Below, piece by piece: positions 42,601-54,160 of a stretch of 64,000 bases of DNA (positions are counted from its first letter, which is position 1; each line of letters begins with the position of its first letter). Source of the DNA: Girardinichthys multiradiatus (taxonomy: Eukaryota; Chordata; Actinopteri; Cyprinodontiformes; Goodeidae). A program made the position numbers and the translations under genes. The notes under the pieces were generated by a model. It was not told where the DNA came from. It worked only from the letters and a program-made list of their open reading frames with translations, and did no database searches. The DNA is taken from the NCBI RefSeq assembly GCF_021462225.1, contig NC_061816.1, positions 24,227,049-24,291,048 on the forward strand, read 5' to 3'.

Positions 42601-42684
42601 GTTGGTCGATCACTTAAAACGCATTGATGTCTGTGACGGCCGGTGTGATAGATTAACTGGTGGCAAGATTAACTGGTTGAAATC

Positions 42685-44094
42685 TAGTATTGTTACCTCC
42701 AACACCGAGGCTTCAAAGCACGCTTCAAACTCGACAGGGTAGTTATGGTGAAGCAGTGGGCCATAGCATTGACGTGTGAACCACTTCACTGCTTCATTCA
42801 GACCAAGTCAGCTGACTGCTTCGAGTTGACTGGCGGAGTTTCAAACATCTGGCGCGATTCAGTGTATTTAAGATGGCTCAAGCCCCGGTTCACATCCCCG
42901 TTCTACAGGTATTATACGTTACGAACAGGTCTCGTTTTTGGATATTCTGAGTTTTGATGGATTATTCTGTCATGGAGCAACCATCGAGAAAGCGTTCCCA
43001 AGTATGGAATATTTCGATTTGGTGCCACCTAATAAGGTAATGTACATTCAAAGTGTTTATTAGAAAGGCTATAGCCTATACAATGTAGTAGTGTTATAGT
43101 TATGGTATCATGCAAGAGGTGCAGTAACGGGTTATCTTGGCTTTACAGATGCAGCGTTTGCTTTGCCCGCAGCTGCTGACGTATAATAATACGTCATCAA
43201 TGCAGAGGCATTATAGAGCCAAACACGAGAACACTCAGCCTCTTGCCACCAGTCAAGGTCAGCATAACATAGATATACATGCAGAATTAGAAAGAATGAC
43301 AGTTAAATGTGTGTAAGTTAAACTGAAGTTACTTTATTTTATTTAGGATCCAGGAAGCAAGAGCTTGATGAAGCTCTTGTGGACTTCATAGTGAAGGTCT
43401 CCCAGCCTTTCTCTGTATCCAAACCTATACCACCAAGCCAAACAGCTCCTAGTCACACCAGCCTCCTCTGTTCCCTGTGAAAGAGTATTTTCCAAAGCTG
43501 GAGAAATTGTCTAAAAAAAAAAAAGAAACCGTTTGAGCCCTTCTATAGTGCAGAAATTACTTTTCTTGAATAAAAACACCTGAAGTAACACAAGCACCCT
43601 CTTTATGACACCAAGCACAATGTCCAAAAACACTCAGTACACCAAGCACACTCCCAAAGTAAATATGAATAACAAATCAAAAATTTTCACTTCATTTATT
43701 TATTGTTATTTATTTGAAATGGGACAGTGGAATTTCATAAAACAAATGACAAGTCAAGTTAAAGAAGCCAGAATTAGCCTAATGGGCATTTTTCTTCTTT
43801 AATCCCCTACAGTTCATATTGTTTTTAAATTATTATTTTTTCATGAGTTAATTACTCAGAATCTTTAATGAGTTACTAAAAACACATATGTACAACACGC
43901 ATATCTACATACATAAGTGCTATTATTTACACAAGAGGTGCATCATATTCCCAGGGCTTATTTGGTGCAACAATTGGTACTGCTAGTAGATGTCACCCAA
44001 GGGAATTGAATGAACCTTCGGGTAGTGAACCACTTTATGACACAATGGTTCAAAATGATTCTCTGCTTCAAAAAGCCTGGTTTTGACATCACTA
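42685..44094 (+). mobile_element. hAT transposon copy 1 (1410 bp, internally deleted)
   Basis: The exact 8-bp duplication TTGAAATC flanks it (42677-42684, 44095-44102). The ends tagtattgtta and tgacatcacta are inverted repeats with differences. The plus strand carries a degenerate BED-finger exon (SSMQRHYRAKHENTQPLATS near 43191-43256) and, after a gap, a hAT dimerisation region whose last part reads [14 protein letters not shown] in one frame at about 43475-43511. The central transposase and DDE core are missing. Same family as 48248-49126. Confidence 0.9.
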
Positions 44095-44102
44095 TTGAAA
44101 TC

Positions 44103-44894
44103 TATGCGTACCGCAGATGTTTCTAAAGCGTAGGTGGCTGTGTTGATGCCTGATGAAAATATTGCCAACGTAACCAAACTGTTCGCAAAAAGTTAATCAG
44201 ACATTATATCTGACGAGTGAATTTCTCCTTTTGCAGTGTGCAACAAGGTGACAAAGAACAAATATCCACAGAAAAACATTCAGTGCAAAGAATGTTGCAC
44301 AAAGAGCAGCGTTGTTCACAAGACCAGATTGACTTGTGACACATCTCCCTCATATATAAGCATACAAGAATCAAACTGCTGGCATGCATCTATAAGCAGT
44401 AATGGTAACTGAAAGTGGACATTATCTTCGTTTAGTGACAAACGTACTTGTGAAAAAAAAAATCTGTTTCACAATGGAGTGTCTTTCCTCTTGCTTACCA
44501 TATGCTGTAAAGCTAGACAGACATCTTTGAGCAACAAGTCCTCCCATTATGCAAATATGACTCCATGTATTATTCAAGACGTACCGCTTATATTTGCACA
44601 CAAGTGCAAATATGACAACTGTTGAGGTAGGAAAACTTTACTGGCCGTCAGTTAACTCTTACATTACTCCTCACCTCTCTTTTTATTTGGTACCCCAAAG
44701 GACAATCCTCAGTCAGAGATCAGTTGTACGTTTCCACAAGTTTATTAAAACCAATCTGAATTCAGAGAGGGGACATCACACTTACACTGGTACCTGGAAA
44801 CGTCTGTGTGCTTTCTCACTGGGGTTGCGCCACATTACATTTTATACCCCACGCTGCTATGCAGTACACATACACAATCATTCTGTCTGTGGAT
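44103..44894. other. Upstream of cd99; hAT flank and unrecognised DNA
   Basis: It includes a stretch (about 44103-44155) resembling 45375-45425 (cgcagatgttt...taggtggct), so a short unknown repeat occurs twice here. No gene was recognised. Confidence 0.35.
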
Positions 44895-45133
44895 GCCTCC
44901 CTAATCCACTGCCAGCTTCTCACAATACAGACAGAAAACACCTGCAAGTTTTAACCTTGAATAATAAACGCTCATTGTGTGACCACATTAGAAGCTACTG
45001 TTTAAGGATTTTTCTAACTCTCAAAAGCATAACTAAAAACTCCTAATAATAATCAATCAATAAGCAGCAAATCCCATATATATCTTAGCTTTAGCTACTA
45101 ATGATAAGGCATTTATATTTCCACATGGAACTA
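44895..45133 (-). repeat. LTR fragment related to the solo LTR at 55387-56016
   Basis: Reverse complement of about 55387-55620: ccttgaataataaac, gtttaaggatttttctaact, cttagctttagctactaatg and tttatatttccaca are shared. The homology stops near 44895, where the two sequences diverge. Interpreted as the U3 side of the same LTR family in the opposite orientation. Confidence 0.75.
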
Positions 45134-45790
45134 ATTCAGACACTGAGTTCTGCATGACCCCCTGCAGGGGACAACCTAGAAAGCTACACATCATGCAATG
45201 ATTAGGACGTGGAAATACGGTTTGATGGCGCGTCTTTAAATCGCAACTGAGCAGTGTATATAGCTAGATTCTTTACCATATCTGCAGTTCGTGAATTATG
45301 CTCACATTTCTGCCAAGAATAACAGTGGAACTGTATTTAGCAGATCGACCATAACTAGTCACAGTCGGGGTCCGCACGCAGATGTTTGTAAACTTTAGGT
45401 GGCTATGTCGTTGCCTGTTCAAACCCCTGCTACGTCACTAAGGGTTCGGTAATTTTTTTTATCATGCAAAGAAAGCCTTGCTTATGTAAGGGGATCCCCA
45501 CATTTGCGCCTTCACGCTACTAAAGTCCTTTTGCTGCAGACTCATCATAGAAATTACAAGGCTGCTCAATTTATACATATAGTTACTCACGTTACTGTCA
45601 GTTTCACTGTAAGGATGTGTGGTGTGGGACTCTGCTTTTGTTTAAAGCATGTGAATAAGGTATAATTGTCACTGGCAAGCCTATTAAATATGTCAAATGC
45701 TGACAGCAAGTATTTTTCTATTCCATAAAATAAACTTCCCAAAAATATTATCTAGCTTCGAACTGGTGCGCAGCATTATGGAGGACCGAT
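45134..45790. other. Nothing recognised
   Basis: No gene or repeat identified, apart from the short motif shared with 44103-44155. Confidence 0.3.
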
Positions 45791-45829
45791 CCTGACAAAA
45801 TTAAAAATAAAAGCAGAAATATATATATT

Positions 45830-46012
45830 TTGTTTTTCCTTTTCCTTAGACATTATTTTCATCAAGAAATTTATATATATTTTTTTTCCTTTTCCTTACA
45901 CATGCGTTTTCATCAAGAAATGTATATATTTTCTTTTTCCTTTTCCTTAAACATGCGTTTTCATCAAGAAATGTATATATTTTCCTTTTCCTTAGACATG
46001 CGTTTTCATCAT
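45830..46012. repeat. Minisatellite, unit about 50 bp, 3.5 copies
   Basis: The unit contains tttttccttttccttagaca, tgcgttttcatcaagaaatg and tatatatttt. Both strands stay open, giving repeated frames such as MRFHQEMYIF, which I regard as artefacts. Two decayed units recur at 46595-46690. Confidence 0.85.
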
Positions 46013-46594
46013 CTGCCACAACCGACTGGGGGTTAGAGAAAACAGAGCAGAGACACAAAGAGAACAAAGAAGCTTCGATCCAGGAGTACTTTCTATGGGA
46101 AGGAAAAGTAAATGTTAATGCATTTAGCTCCTTTAGTCATTTCACCTAGAAAGAAAGAACAGATAAACTCTGAGCCAGTTGTCCAGGTTAGAGTCTGAAA
46201 GAGAGCACATAGAGTTAGTCACAGTAAAAGCTCAGTCAATCGCCATGTGTAGGAGAGAGAAAGGGTTAAACACTAAAAGACAGGGCCATGTAGATCATCG
46301 GTAGAGGGTGAGCATTAAGTTGTTGCCAGCAGAAGCTCGGACAATGCCCCTCTCCAGAAAGGTGTCACAGGTAGACACAGAGTCAGGCCAGGTGTAGCTT
46401 CAAGGAAGAGAAAAGAGAGAGAACAAAGTTAAAAGTTTAAATAATAGCAAATAATGTAAAATTGGAGAGTAGTGTGAGAATGTAGCAAAGAGGGTGAAAG
46501 TGGTCATTTTGTCCTCCAGCAGCCTAAGCCTATAGCAGCATAACTACACAGAAAGATTCAGTTCAGATTATTTAGTTTTTTACATTTCCTCAAC
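46013..46594. other. Unrecognised, possibly repetitive
   Basis: Purine-rich sequence with ccagttgtccaggttagagt and aggtgtcacaggtagacaca. I suspect an interspersed element but cannot name it. Confidence 0.3.
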
Positions 46595-46690
46595 TCTCTT
46601 TTTCCTTTACCGTATGCATTTGTCCTTAGACATGAGTTTTCATCAAGAATTGTAAATATTTTCTTTTTCCTTTTCCTTACACATGCCTTT
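46595..46690. repeat. Outlying copies of the 50-bp minisatellite
   Basis: cttagacatgagttttcatc and ttctttttccttttccttac repeat the unit seen at 45830-46012. Confidence 0.7.
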
Positions 46691-47620
46691 CGATATTAAC
46701 TGACAGCTGAGAAAAGACTTAGATCAACTAGTGACAGTCAGTTTGAAACAGTTACGAGAACATTTTTGACGTAATTTGGATGGAAAAGGGTATATACGGG
46801 CTGTCTCTTACGACGGAGTATTAGGGTCACTTAAAAAGAATAAAGACTAACTTTGTTTTAAGTAAGAGGACGAGAACAAAATATCAATAGTTGAAGATGA
46901 AATTTGCGCAAAACCTAAGGTAGGAATGTCTGCTGTACATGAGTTAGGAAATTTGGTATTAAAGAATTTATTTTGACATAATCCTGTGAAAACACTTTAA
47001 TCAGCAAAGGAGCTATCCCGACATATCATTGACTGCGAACAGAGCAGTTTAAGCTTCTCATAATTTCTTCAAACTATTCCCACTTTTTTTTTCAAATTTT
47101 TACAATTTTGAGATGAAGTTCTTTTTCTTGAACATTTTCTTGTTATTAAATTCTAGGTTTTCACTTTTCCTTGATTTTGTCATTCTGACACAAATACAAG
47201 CCTCTACAAAGGTAGTTTTTTTTTTGTTTTCTAAGAGACCCCAAAACTCCGTCCTGTATAGTGAACTGTAACAAGTGACATAAATTTGAAAAAAAAAAAA
47301 GATTTTTATTGGTATTGTTTCAGTCAGTATGCAATTTGAATATATCATATGAGGGAGATATGAGAAATAAAAAACCCAATCGTTCTTTTAAAACCTTGTA
47401 TTTATTTGCCATGGTTTAACACTTATATTGACTTTCAGAGATTAAGTAGTACTTTGGAATCTGTTTAATGGCATCTTGCGATCTATTTCGATCTTCCTTC
47501 GATGATTTTCAAGCTCTCAAACAAGACATAAAACCAGTACAAGTTCTGCGTAATTTATAAGCTCTGTGTCACCGATTTTGCAGATATTATTAAAAAAAAC
47601 ATTCAATATTAAACAACAAC
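46691..47620. other. Nothing recognised
   Basis: AT-rich sequence; short unsupported frames only. Confidence 0.3.
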
Positions 47621-47622
47621 AA

Positions 47623-47765
47623 TTCAATTCAATTCAAAAATACTTTATTAATCCCAAAGGGAAATTAAATGTTGTAGCTCATTATGAGGGTTTCCTCAAA
47701 GAGCCGTTGTAGATGCTGATGGCTGTGGGCAGGAAGGATCTCCTGTAGCGCTCCGTCCTACAGCA
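47623..47765 (-). mobile_element. Rex1-like LINE 3' end, minus strand
   Basis: It begins ttcaattcaattcaaaaata, then ctttattaatcccaaaggga, and contains ctgtgggcaggaaggatctc. On the minus strand this is the YRRSFLP-type coding end and 3'UTR of a Rex1-like LINE. Confidence 0.7.
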
Positions 47766-47879
47766 ATATCAACATTCAATATTAAAGCAACAAAAAGTAA
47801 TTTTAATTAGTTATTCTTGAGATCTTTATCGATCATTTATGGAATCGGACACTATTTTGCAAACATTTGTAGTTCTTTA

Positions 47880-48239
47880 AGTTGAACTCGCATTGTTTAT
47901 TTCCTGGTTCAGTAAAGGGGTCCTTAAAAGCCACACCCACAAAAACATCTGCCTCTCCCAGCTGCCGCCACAAAATAATCTCGCCACCAGTTACCGGGAA
48001 CTCTAGAATTGACTCGTTGCACGATGTGGCTAAACAACTTCCGCTAATCGGAAATTGTGAGAGCGAGTACTTCCTGTTTGGTTGTTCACCACCTAAAGCA
48101 ATGGCGTTGCATTACACCTCCCAAAAGTTTCAGTCAGCTATGTTCTCCGCTTGATTCGACCCTTATCGTCAGCGCCACGTTGCAAAAAAAGAAAAGGGCT
48201 TCAAGTTTTATGTGTCAAATTACATTGACAACTGTGAAG
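47880..48239 (+). promoter_or_regulatory. Possible promoter and first exon, plus strand
   Basis: GC-richer DNA with an ETS-type acttcctg at about 48068, then caATGGCGTTG at 48101, and a strong donor GAAG|gtaagcat at 48239. The ATG frame reads 17 codons to TGA (48152-48154), then stays open (KEKGFKFYVSNYIDNCEG) to the donor. It would be divergent from cd99. I recognise no product; it could be a noncoding first exon or chance. Confidence 0.3.
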
Positions 48240-48247
48240 GTAAGCAT

Positions 48248-49126
48248 TAGTGATGTCAAAATGAGGCTTTTTGAAGCATAGAATTATTTTTGAACCGTTG
48301 TGTCATAAAGTGTTTCACTACCCGAAGGTTCATTCAATTCCCTTGGGTGACATCTACTGGCAGTAGCAATTGTTGCACCAAATGTGATTCACCTTTGTGT
48401 AAATAATAGCACTTATGTATGTATATGTGTTTTTAGTAACTCATTAAAGATTCTGAGTAATTAACCCATAAAAAATATAATTTAAAAACAATGTGAACTG
48501 TAGGGAATTACAGATGAAAAATGCCCATTAGGCTAATTCTGGCTTCTTTAATTTGAATTGTAATTTGTTTTATGAAATTCCACTGTCCCATTTTACATAA
48601 ATAACAAAAAATAAATAAATAAATGAAGTGAACATTTTTTATTTGTCATTCATATTTTCTTTGGGAGTGTGATTGGTGTACTGAGTGTTTTTGGACATTG
48701 TGCCTTGTGTAATAAAGAGGGAGCTTGTGTTACTTCAGGTGTTTTTATTCAAGAAAAGTAATTTCTGCACAGTAGAAGAACTCAGTTTCTGTTTTTTTTT
48801 TTTGAGACAGTTTCTCCAGCTTTGGAAAATACTCTTTCACAGGGAACAGAGGAGGCTGGTGTGACATGGAACTGTTTGGCTGGGTGGTCTAGGTTTGGAT
48901 ACAGTGAAAGGCTGGGAGTCCCTCACTATGAAGTCCACAAGAGCTTCATCAAGCTATTCCTTCCTGGATCCTAAAAAAAATAATAAAGAAAAGTAACTTC
49001 AATGAATGAAGCAGTGAAGTGGTTCACACGTCATCAGGGACGTCACATGAAGCACTGCTTCACCATAACTACCCTGTCGAGTTTGAAGCGTGCTTTGAAG
49101 CCTCGGTATTAGGGGTAACATCACTA
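48248..49126 (-). mobile_element. hAT transposon copy 2 (879 bp)
   Basis: A perfect 8-bp duplication GTAAGCAT (48240-48247, 49127-49134) encloses ends tagtgatgtca and taacatcacta. The minus strand carries LDEALVDFIV, then the hAT C-terminal motif [14 protein letters not shown] near 48805-48846. Only the dimerisation end of the transposase remains. It is shorter than copy 1 and has cleaner ends. Confidence 0.92.
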
Positions 49127-49369
49127 GTAAGCATTAAACACATTCAGTCACTGTTCAGCTAACTACCTTTAGGTTGTATCTACTTTTCAACTTTGTTTCT
49201 ACTTTATTTTGCAATTATATGAAGTCTGTTTTAACCTAACCTCAAAGTCGTAGTTTCAGATTTCTACCCTGTTACCCTGTATTATTGTCTTAACCATAGT
49301 GTGCAACAAAGACTCATCAGGGAGAGTGAGCATCAGGGCGGTCTGTTACAAAGAAAATTCACCCATCAG

Positions 49370-50260
49370 TTGTCCATAACCATAAACCTGTTGCCCTCAC
49401 ATCCCACATCATGAAGGTCCTAGAAAGACCCATGTTGGCCCACCTGAATAAGCAAACAATGAACTATCATGTCCCCCTTCAGTTTGCTTATTGCAGTGGA
49501 GTTGGAGTTGAAGATGCCATCATCCACTTGCTTCAACAAAACCATAAAGTCATCTGGGCAAAGCCAGCAGCACTGTGAGGATCATGTTCTTTGATTTCTC
49601 CATTCCATTTAACACAATTCAACCTGTTTTGCTTTGTCAGAAACTCCAGAAGACTCAGATGGAGGCTTCGACAATCTCCTGAATCAAAGACTACCTGACA
49701 AACAGACCACAGTTTGTGAAATGGAAGGGTTGTGTGTCTAACCAGGTAGTCAGCAGTACAGGAGCACCTGTGCCGTCTACAAGAAGGGACAGAGCAGACT
49801 GTACTTCTTGAGGAAGCTTGGATCTTTCTGTGCTTGCATCAAGTTGCTGCATATCTTCTATAGGTCTGTTGTGGAGAGTGTGATCTCTTCTGTCATCATC
49901 TGCTAGGGTAGCAGCATCAGAGCCAGGGACTTGAACGAGCTCAACAAGCTTATAAAGAAGGCTGGCTGTTCTGGAGACTCCTCTGGAGATCATTGTACAA
50001 AGATGTATTCTTCATAAAATGAACAACATTATGGAGAACCCTGAGCATCCTCTTCAAGAGACACATGAAGTACAACAACAGAGTGTCTTCAGTCAGAGGC
50101 TTGTTCAGATCTGCTGTGAGACAGACCGCTACAGGAGATCCTTCCTGCCCTAAGTCATCACTATCTACAACGGCTCTTTGAAGAAACCTGTATAATATGA
50201 GCTACAACATTTATTTCCCTTTGGGATGAAAAAAGTATTTTTTGAATTTCAAATGAATTA
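49370..50260 (+). mobile_element. Rex1-like LINE, internally deleted
   Basis: It encodes NHKPVALTSHIMKVLERPML, then HVPLQFAYCSGVGVEDAIIH, RIMFFDFSIPFNTIQPVLL and SRLYFLRKLGSFCACIKLLH. A deletion joins the thumb region directly after VVSSTGAP. The 3' end is tttatttccctttgggatga. Many stops. Confidence 0.75.
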
Positions 50261-50431
50261 AATTTGTTTAACAGAACATATGGTGACAAACATTGGTAGG
50301 AACAGTTGGAAGGCTTTGATGTGTAAATTGAGATTTTTGTGAACATTGATGTCGCCCCCTTGAGGTAAGGTGATGTACTGCACAGAGTCACACCATGTCT
50401 TTTAGCATCATTTTGTAGCAATCCTGTAAAC

Positions 50432-50655
50432 CAGTGGTTTTCAATCCTGGTCCTCAGGACCACTGTTCTGCATGTTTTAGGTGATTCCCAGCCTTCACAA
50501 ACCTGACACAAATAAATGTGTGATTAACAGGCCTTTGCAGCACTTGAGGACAGCTGAGGACATAATGCAATCATTTGATTCAGGTGTGCTGGAGCCAGGA
50601 CACATCTAAAACATGAAGGACAGTGGGTCCTGAGGACCAGGATCGAAAACCACTG
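50432..50655. mobile_element. hAT-type MITE, 224 bp
   Basis: Terminal inverted repeats of about 32 bp: cagtggttttcaatcctggt at the left and its near-exact complement at the right. Flanks ctgtaaac and atttaaac match at six of eight positions, a decayed 8-bp duplication. No coding content. Confidence 0.75.
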
Positions 50656-50734
50656 ATTTAAACCTTCAGCTTCTTGATCAGTCATTCTGTTGCTTTATCA
50701 GCTAAGTCAGGCTGAAGTGTGGGAGCCAGCTAGG

Positions 50735-51560
50735 GGGCAATGTGGATCCCGGCCCGGACTTGACCCTCCGCCCCAACTCCAGTCCCCAATGACCCCCATC
50801 CTCATCTGGAGAGGGGACCGTGTATAAAAGATGGGTCTGCATGGTCCAAACTAACCCACCAACAAGAGCCGCCACAGGATGAAACGTTCCCAATCCCCCA
50901 ATGATTTCCAATCCTAACCCCATGAACCCCCCATCCCCAATGAAGCCCAACATGAATTTCCCCACAGGGTCACCCCCAACCAGGACACAGACATCAAATA
51001 CACGACCCTGAACCCAAACACCATGAATCCCCTCCCCACAGCACAGGGGTACACCCCCAAATGGTGAGCTCCATCCCTGAAAAGCAGACGAAGCCACACC
51101 CACAAAGTACAAGCTTCACACAACCCAGATCCAAGCATCCCCGCCGCATCGTGCCCTCGCCACACAGACGCCACGACGGTAAAGCAAAGGCCCCGCGCAA
51201 TGCTACCCCAGCCCCCTCCCACAGGCGCAACAGGCCAGACACCACCGAACACCGCGCCCACAACGGAACGCCCGACCCCACATCAAGATGGGACAAACTC
51301 ACCTGGCAAGAGGTACCCGGCCAGCGGCAAGCACCCGGGGCCAGCGTCCCCCACCACACTCCCCGCAACCACACAAACACACCACATCACTGCCACTGCA
51401 ACGATAGCCCAGGGAGAAAAATAATCCAGCTCAGCTCCATCATCGCCGCTTAGCCGATCCAAATGCCTGTGACCCACATCCAAGAAGAGGATACAAACCC
51501 CCCACCCGACACACTGTAGCCCCTCCACGCCACCCTCTAGCCTGCTGCCCCGATCCCCCA
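50735..51560. other. C-rich, strand-asymmetric tract
   Basis: About 800 bases with few G but many C on the plus strand (ccgccccaactccagtcccc, gaaccccccatccccaatga, cccccacccccagacacaac). It is open over long stretches in several frames on both strands, as expected from composition. No protein family is recognised. It may be a piece of an interspersed element; it is not a CpG island in the usual sense. Confidence 0.45.
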
Positions 51561-54149
51561 CCCCCAGACACAACAGCTTAACATTTTGAGTAGGAGCATA
51601 GGAGAAAACTGACCTCATGTTCTCTTCAACAAATGCTATATCTCTCTGGCTAAGGCAGACATTGACTGAGCTTAATTTAATGTGCAGCAGATTATTAAAG
51701 CATGCAGTGATCCCATTTCAAAACAGCTAAAACCATTAGGGGTTTGAGTTAAATTGTATATTCAGTTAATTTGCTTCTCTGAGAATCTTCCTTTGATAAG
51801 AGTGATGGACATAAGAAAATCTGATGTGTTCCAAACCACTCTAAATTAGCATGTTACTGTATATTTATGTAGATATTTACAGACATTAAACAGTTTGACA
51901 CAAAAGCTTGTTTTTCTTACAGTCTCACATAAAACCACAAAAAACTTAGCATATTTTAGGTCAGCTGGAATTACAGAAATTATTTTCATTTGCTAAATGC
52001 ATGAATAAAAGCTAAGAATTGTCTTTACATATGTTTTTATTATCTTCAAATTCAGAATTTTACAATAAGATCACTATGTCTTTAAACAGTTTGGGGAAGC
52101 CCAGATGATGAAGTCATGGCTTTGTAAGCTTCTGATCACAAGCTTCACAACATTTGAGTTAAATACAGATATAGGAACCCCAGAACCCCACCGAAAGCAA
52201 TTTCAAAACTTGAACCAACAGATTTGACTGAGGTACCCTCCTGGACCCAGGCTTTGGGGGGCTTTTGGGGCTTTTGGGGGGGGGGGCTTGGGGGAAGGCA
52301 CATGGTGGTTGAGCTTGGCTTTAGTGAAGTCTAAAAAAACCTAGAAACCATCAGGATAATCCCTCCATGTAGTGTTCCAACCTGTAGGGAGCCTGTAGGG
52401 TGCCAAGCAAGCCATGGCAAGTTGATTCCTGGCAGCATATTTTGGCTTTTTGGAAATGAAACATTTCTTCATTGGTTAGCCGGAAATGGTGTGTGCTGTT
52501 GACAAATGAAAGCATTATACTCACAACCGGGGGTCTGGAACCCAACTGCTGGAGAGGGGATGGACTCTCTCGAGTTAACAAGGGAGAAAGGCACTGGGTG
52601 GGGATGTAAATATTCGCAGGTCTCAGTGGCAAGAACAAATGTTCTGGCTGTTGTCTGTGGTTATGTGCCAAAGAAGACTTAACCGGCCTTGACATCTGTA
52701 GATTCTGTTGTACTTCTGGACTTAAGTGCCCATGTGGGTGATCATGATGTTACTAGGAAGAGTGTCATTGCAAAGAATGACATTCCAGATTGATCTGAAT
52801 GGAGATTTTGGCCTATTGCAAAATAACAAAATGCAAACACATGTTGGTAAATTCCTCAGTAGAATTAATGTCGGTCTAGATTAGTTACTAGGTTTGTTGC
52901 TACACTGTTACATCAGATTGGGCAGCCTGCAATACAATTTGAGCAGTCAGTGTGGCATTCCAATTAGCTTCAGCTTTTGCCCTGTTAGACACAGTGATAT
53001 GCTCTGGTATTCTAAAAGCAGCTGAAGAAAATGAGAGTGAGCTTTTTGTTGTCTTACCACTCTAACGTTTGACTCTGCTCACAGCCAGGTCAGGTTTTGG
53101 ATCCGAGAGAAAGCTACAGTCAGTACTTCACAACAGGTCAAGGATAGAGTCTTTACAAAGGAAGGGACAGTCTGTGGGATGCATGTATTTCTAATTACTT
53201 AAACAAACAAATAACAATAACAGTGACTTTAAAACTATATATAAAATTTGTTAAATAGGAGGTTGTCTAAATGTTTCATCCAGATGGTAAAAGGCAGAAA
53301 AAAACTCAAAAGCATCAAAGATAATAGATCTATCAATTAAGTGCCCATATACTGTCCGGTCACACTGCTGGCTACAGAGAAGCAGATAGTACAGTCATCT
53401 TTACTATTATCTATAAACATTTAGCTGTGACTAATGGGGCTTAGTTCTGGCAGAGGCCTGACTATCAGTGTTTGAACTAAACAGTAGCTAGACTACAGAG
53501 CAAATATATTCACCAGGCAGTCAGCAGAGCATGTTGCTGTTGAGGGGATTGATTAGTGTGTGCTCATTTCATTACTTCATTAACATTGTGTCTAAGTCAG
53601 TCAGTCATTCTGTCCAGCTATAACATCATGTGTGTGCTCTTCCTATTCCTATTCCTGTTCCTCTTTCCCAGATAAGACTCTCCATGCAATCTCTGTGTTT
53701 AGGATCAAGGTGCAACAGTAAACCTGGATTTTCTCAGAGATCAGTCTTTGGTCTTAATTGGATTTTAACATTTAGATACTGGTCATCTGCTGTAGGTTGC
53801 ATTTTTAGGCCTGGCACTATGAAAAACTCTCCTTTATAAAACCTCATCTAGATTCCTCCAGACAGCACACCATTATCAGAAATGCCATATTTTTGTTAAT
53901 CAGACTGGGTGTTCTTAAATTCTATCTCTTACTGTAATAATCTGCCTGTGTATTGGGTTTTAACTTTGGTTCTGTTTACTTGCTCTGCACAGCCAGGTTC
54001 TTGTCTTGTTTTATTTCTGTTTAGTCCGGTTTATTAGATTCTTTCTGATAATTTTTTGTTACTTCCCTGGATTCCTATGTTAGATGTATTAGTTTATAGT
54101 TTGTTTTAGTTAGTTTTATCTTTGTTTTCAGGCAGCTGCATTTCCTGAG
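51561..54149. other. Nothing recognised; G-run at about 52256-52293
   Basis: AT-rich sequence with one poly-G cluster (ggggggcttttggggctttt then a run of ten or more G). No gene found. Confidence 0.35.
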
Positions 54150-54160
54150 TCAAGGTTGTT

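Noticed and set aside
50702..51618. Several overlapping proline- or glycine-rich frames
   Set aside because: They exist in many frames on both strands because the tract is C-rich and poor in stop codons; no domain, start context or splice support.
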